Below, piece after piece: positions 61,746-64,000 of a DNA stretch of 64,000 nucleotides. Every line of letters begins with the position of its first letter. Within the stretch, counting starts at the first letter, position 1. This stretch comes from Diphasiastrum complanatum (taxonomy: Eukaryota > Streptophyta > Lycopodiopsida > Lycopodiales > Lycopodiaceae), in contig CM055097.1 in NCBI GenBank assembly GCA_029204225.1, positions 27,641,192-27,705,191 on the forward strand, read 5' to 3'. Position numbers and translations under genes: made by a program. Below the pieces are notes generated by a model. It saw nothing but the letters and a program-made list of their open reading frames with translations, was not told the origin of the DNA and did not search any database.

Positions 61746-62880
61746 TGTATAAATGAAGGGAGTGGCTTGCTTCTAAACAAGCTCTATTCCTGATAAATTT
61801 CTGTATGTGCTCTTCAAGGTATGTTACCAGCGTCTTGTAGAAAGCTCGGAGGCTTTTCTCAAACATAGTTCTAAGAAACAAAGTTAGCTGCAACTTCTAA
61901 AGGCTGCAACGCTTTCAGAGCATTTGAGAGGTTCAGACCATGTCCTGAAGCAGCAAGATGTTTGGACATATTCAAGGATGAAACAAGAAAATAATATCAA
62001 TATCTAGCAGATGAATGTTGAACAACTCCCGCTGCAAATTCTTTGTAACTAGACTCGTTAGTCACAACATATGGCAAGAATCTTCAGAACTGACAAATCG
62101 AATAGAACAAAAGAATGAGAAATTTCGGGTTAATCAACGGAGAAGATAGATAACGTTTCACGTAGTCTAAGAAGTAAACAAGTTGGCCTGCAAACTGCAA
62201 ATTCTGTAGCCAATCTTCCTAAGTTTTTAAGATCAATGTAATTGCCGACTGAGTCAAGATCCAATGGTAACTATCACAACGACCATTATTTTGCAACGAA
62301 AGAGGTTTCTAGAAAAGAGATACGAAGGCATCCGCTGACCCTAAGGTAGTAGTTCCCTGTTACAGAAAGGACGTCAGAGCTCTACCACAGCCTTCTTCAT
62401 ACTACATAGCCTTGAGCTCTTTCAAATATCTAGATTGTCGTTGAAATAATGCCCATGATCTGGCTCCTGTAATAGGGATAAATTAATGCACTCAACGAGG
62501 ATGATCTCCCTGCCCACATTAAAGAGCCAAAAAACAAATTCCTCCGCATTGCGTAGCCATTCCTTGAAAAAGATAGCTCAAAGTCGATGCCGTCCCGTGG
62601 GTAGACAATCACAATTTCGGTAGCTCCGAAGATCTGCACGTCATTACAACAGCCGAAACAAAAACATGGACAAGTATAATGTCAGAAACAAAATCTCAAA
62701 AAGCACCACTCGAAACAAAATTCCGTCGCTTATAATAACATTGAAAGCAAGCATTACCGCATAGTTTACTAATTATCGAAACCTGGATCCTTAAAAACTG
62801 AAATTACCGAGTCGAAGATCTTCGAGGAATGGCACGATGTGCAACGACAAGAGCCAAGAGCGAAGCAATGCCATCGCTGT
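61746..62880 (-). promoter_or_regulatory. Candidate 5' leader of the GAUT gene
   Basis: Immediately upstream of the start codon. A possible untranslated exon around 62880-62808 ends at cgactcg/gtaatt (donor at 62807) and a possible acceptor gacgtgcag precedes 62633. The first of these holds an upstream ATG (62874) opening a short frame of about 40 codons if spliced this way. This is inference from splice-like signals only; no TATA box was fixed. Confidence 0.35.
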
Positions 62881-63272
62881 GCATAGCTCTTGTAAAATAA
62901 ATTTTGTGCCAGGCATCATCTACCAAGGGTAGACGACCAACTCCCACCTCTTACCATGTTTGTTGTTGTATCGCGTTCATGTTTGGTAGACTTTGTTAGT
63001 ATAATTGCCTGGTTGCCTCGCGTTTACTCGACCATTTTCTTAAGGCAAGGTTGCAGCCTCCACCATATGATTTTCCAACTCCCAAAACGCCATATCTCTT
63101 CAAGAACTAGAAATGCACGACTAGCTATGACTATAAATATTGAACAAAGCTCTAATAGAGGGACTGAAGCTTTCATTCCTCCCTAGGTGAACCTTCATGA
63201 GAAACATGCCTAATGTAAAAATATGGTGCAAGTTAAAAACCAAACAAGCGCGTGCATAGGATACAAGATAAT

Positions 63273-63378
63273 GAATATTGTTTTGCTTCTTTTTTAACTC
63301 GAGAAAGGATCTGACTGGCTATCTCGAATATTGTTTTGCTTCTTTGAAATCAAGAAAGGATTTCAATGGCAAGCATCT
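63273..63378. repeat. Two-copy tandem duplication, 53 bp period
   Basis: gaatattgttttgcttcttt starts at 63273 and again at 63326, each followed by a gagaaagga or aagaaagga phrase. Confidence 0.8.
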
Positions 63379-63704
63379 GGCAAAATAAGAAAAAGTACGT
63401 GAAATGATGACGATGACCAAGATGAATTCTTATGTTTTACTCTCAAAGACAAGATAATAACATTTTTGTCTAGTGGTAAAATACTCGATAATCTTTCATA
63501 ACCTTATCTTGGTTTATGCATGTGTTGTGAAATCTCAAGTGATTTCATTCAATAAATTGATCCCATATGTAGAGTCCTTCCCCTTTAAAGAACGACGGAA
63601 AACTACATATAACTAATAAAATATGCACCAGTTTAAGTGAGTATCGTAGGACATTGTGATGTACAAACAACAACAACATACAAATCACAAAGATGCAAGA
63701 CTAG

Positions 63705-63836
63705 GAGAATGTATCATACCCTAAAGATATAGATGTATTTTATTGCTAACTATAGTATCAATGGACTTGAGAATGTATCATATCCTAAGAAAGATATAGA
63801 TGTGTTTTATTGCTAACTATAGTATCAATGGACGTC
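63705..63836. repeat. Two-copy tandem duplication, about 64-68 bp
   Basis: gagaatgtatcata starts at 63705 and 63769. Both copies run through tattgctaactatagtatca and atggac; the second has a 4 bp insertion (aaga) and a few substitutions. Confidence 0.9.
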
Positions 63837-64000
63837 TCAAGTGCATGTGAAGCGTGGTGACTTTAGAAAAATTTGGGATTTCAACTAAGTATAGGAATCG
63901 ATAGTACATAAATGATCTTGTGGCTCTACTTGACTACAATGTGTTGGCATGACTGTATCTTTGCAATTGATTACTATTATATTCATGATAGTCAATGTAA

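Larger units (their letters stand above)
62881..64000. other. Upstream DNA at right edge
   Basis: No gene recognised. It contains two tandem duplications (63273-63378 and 63705-63836). Confidence 0.5.

Overview
The window is nuclear DNA from a land plant with a large, repeat-rich genome. The evidence is a spliced plant cell-wall glycosyltransferase gene with GT-AG introns, a plant-type small acidic protein gene, many decayed Ty1/copia and Ty3/gypsy retrotransposons, and very long GA/CT microsatellites. The divergence of the glycosyltransferase N-terminus from flowering-plant copies and its 17 kb intron would fit a fern or gymnosperm, but the sequence alone does not settle this.

Host genes. 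The main gene is on the minus strand: a galacturonosyltransferase of the GAUT13/14 type (GT8 family). I assembled it as six coding exons between 61745 and 41730. Every junction is GT-AG, reading phase is kept throughout, and the product is 531 residues. Intron 3 (60467 to 43431) is about 17.0 kb and is packed with retroelement debris in both orientations. A second likely host gene, minus strand 27267-27085, encodes a 60-residue acidic protein resembling SMAP1. No other host gene is convincing.

Layout. 1-5840: unassigned sequence with small tandem repeats, two GC-rich fold-backs and a short element with terminal inverted repeats. 5850-13450: a copia scrap, then a striking 1.81 kb inverted duplication of a gypsy gag/protease region (6633-8444 and 9615-11428), CT microsatellites, a 27 bp-arm hairpin, a gypsy reverse-transcriptase scrap and a 644 bp LTR. 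13880-20400: a minus-strand copia gag/protease, a plus-strand copia pol with its 3' LTR (18221-19151), and a further copia protease. 20550-23150: unassigned. 23960-25000: a minus-strand gypsy protease/RT remnant split by a GA tract. 27085-27267: the SMAP1-like gene. 27364-34812: the best-preserved copia element, with its 3' LTR apparently interrupted by other repeats. 34813-38733: a gypsy LTR, two minisatellites, and a copia 3' end with LTR. 38734-41729: unassigned DNA downstream of GAUT. 41730-61745: the GAUT gene. 61746-64000: its candidate leader and upstream DNA with two tandem duplications.

How it works together. The GAUT enzyme would act in the Golgi in pectin (homogalacturonan) synthesis. 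The retroelements carry stops, frameshifts and deletions and look inactive. Their main consequence here is architectural: they lengthen a GAUT intron to 17 kb and place microsatellites and LTR regulatory sequence beside the two host genes. Several clusters of short self-complementary motifs may mark ends of non-autonomous elements.
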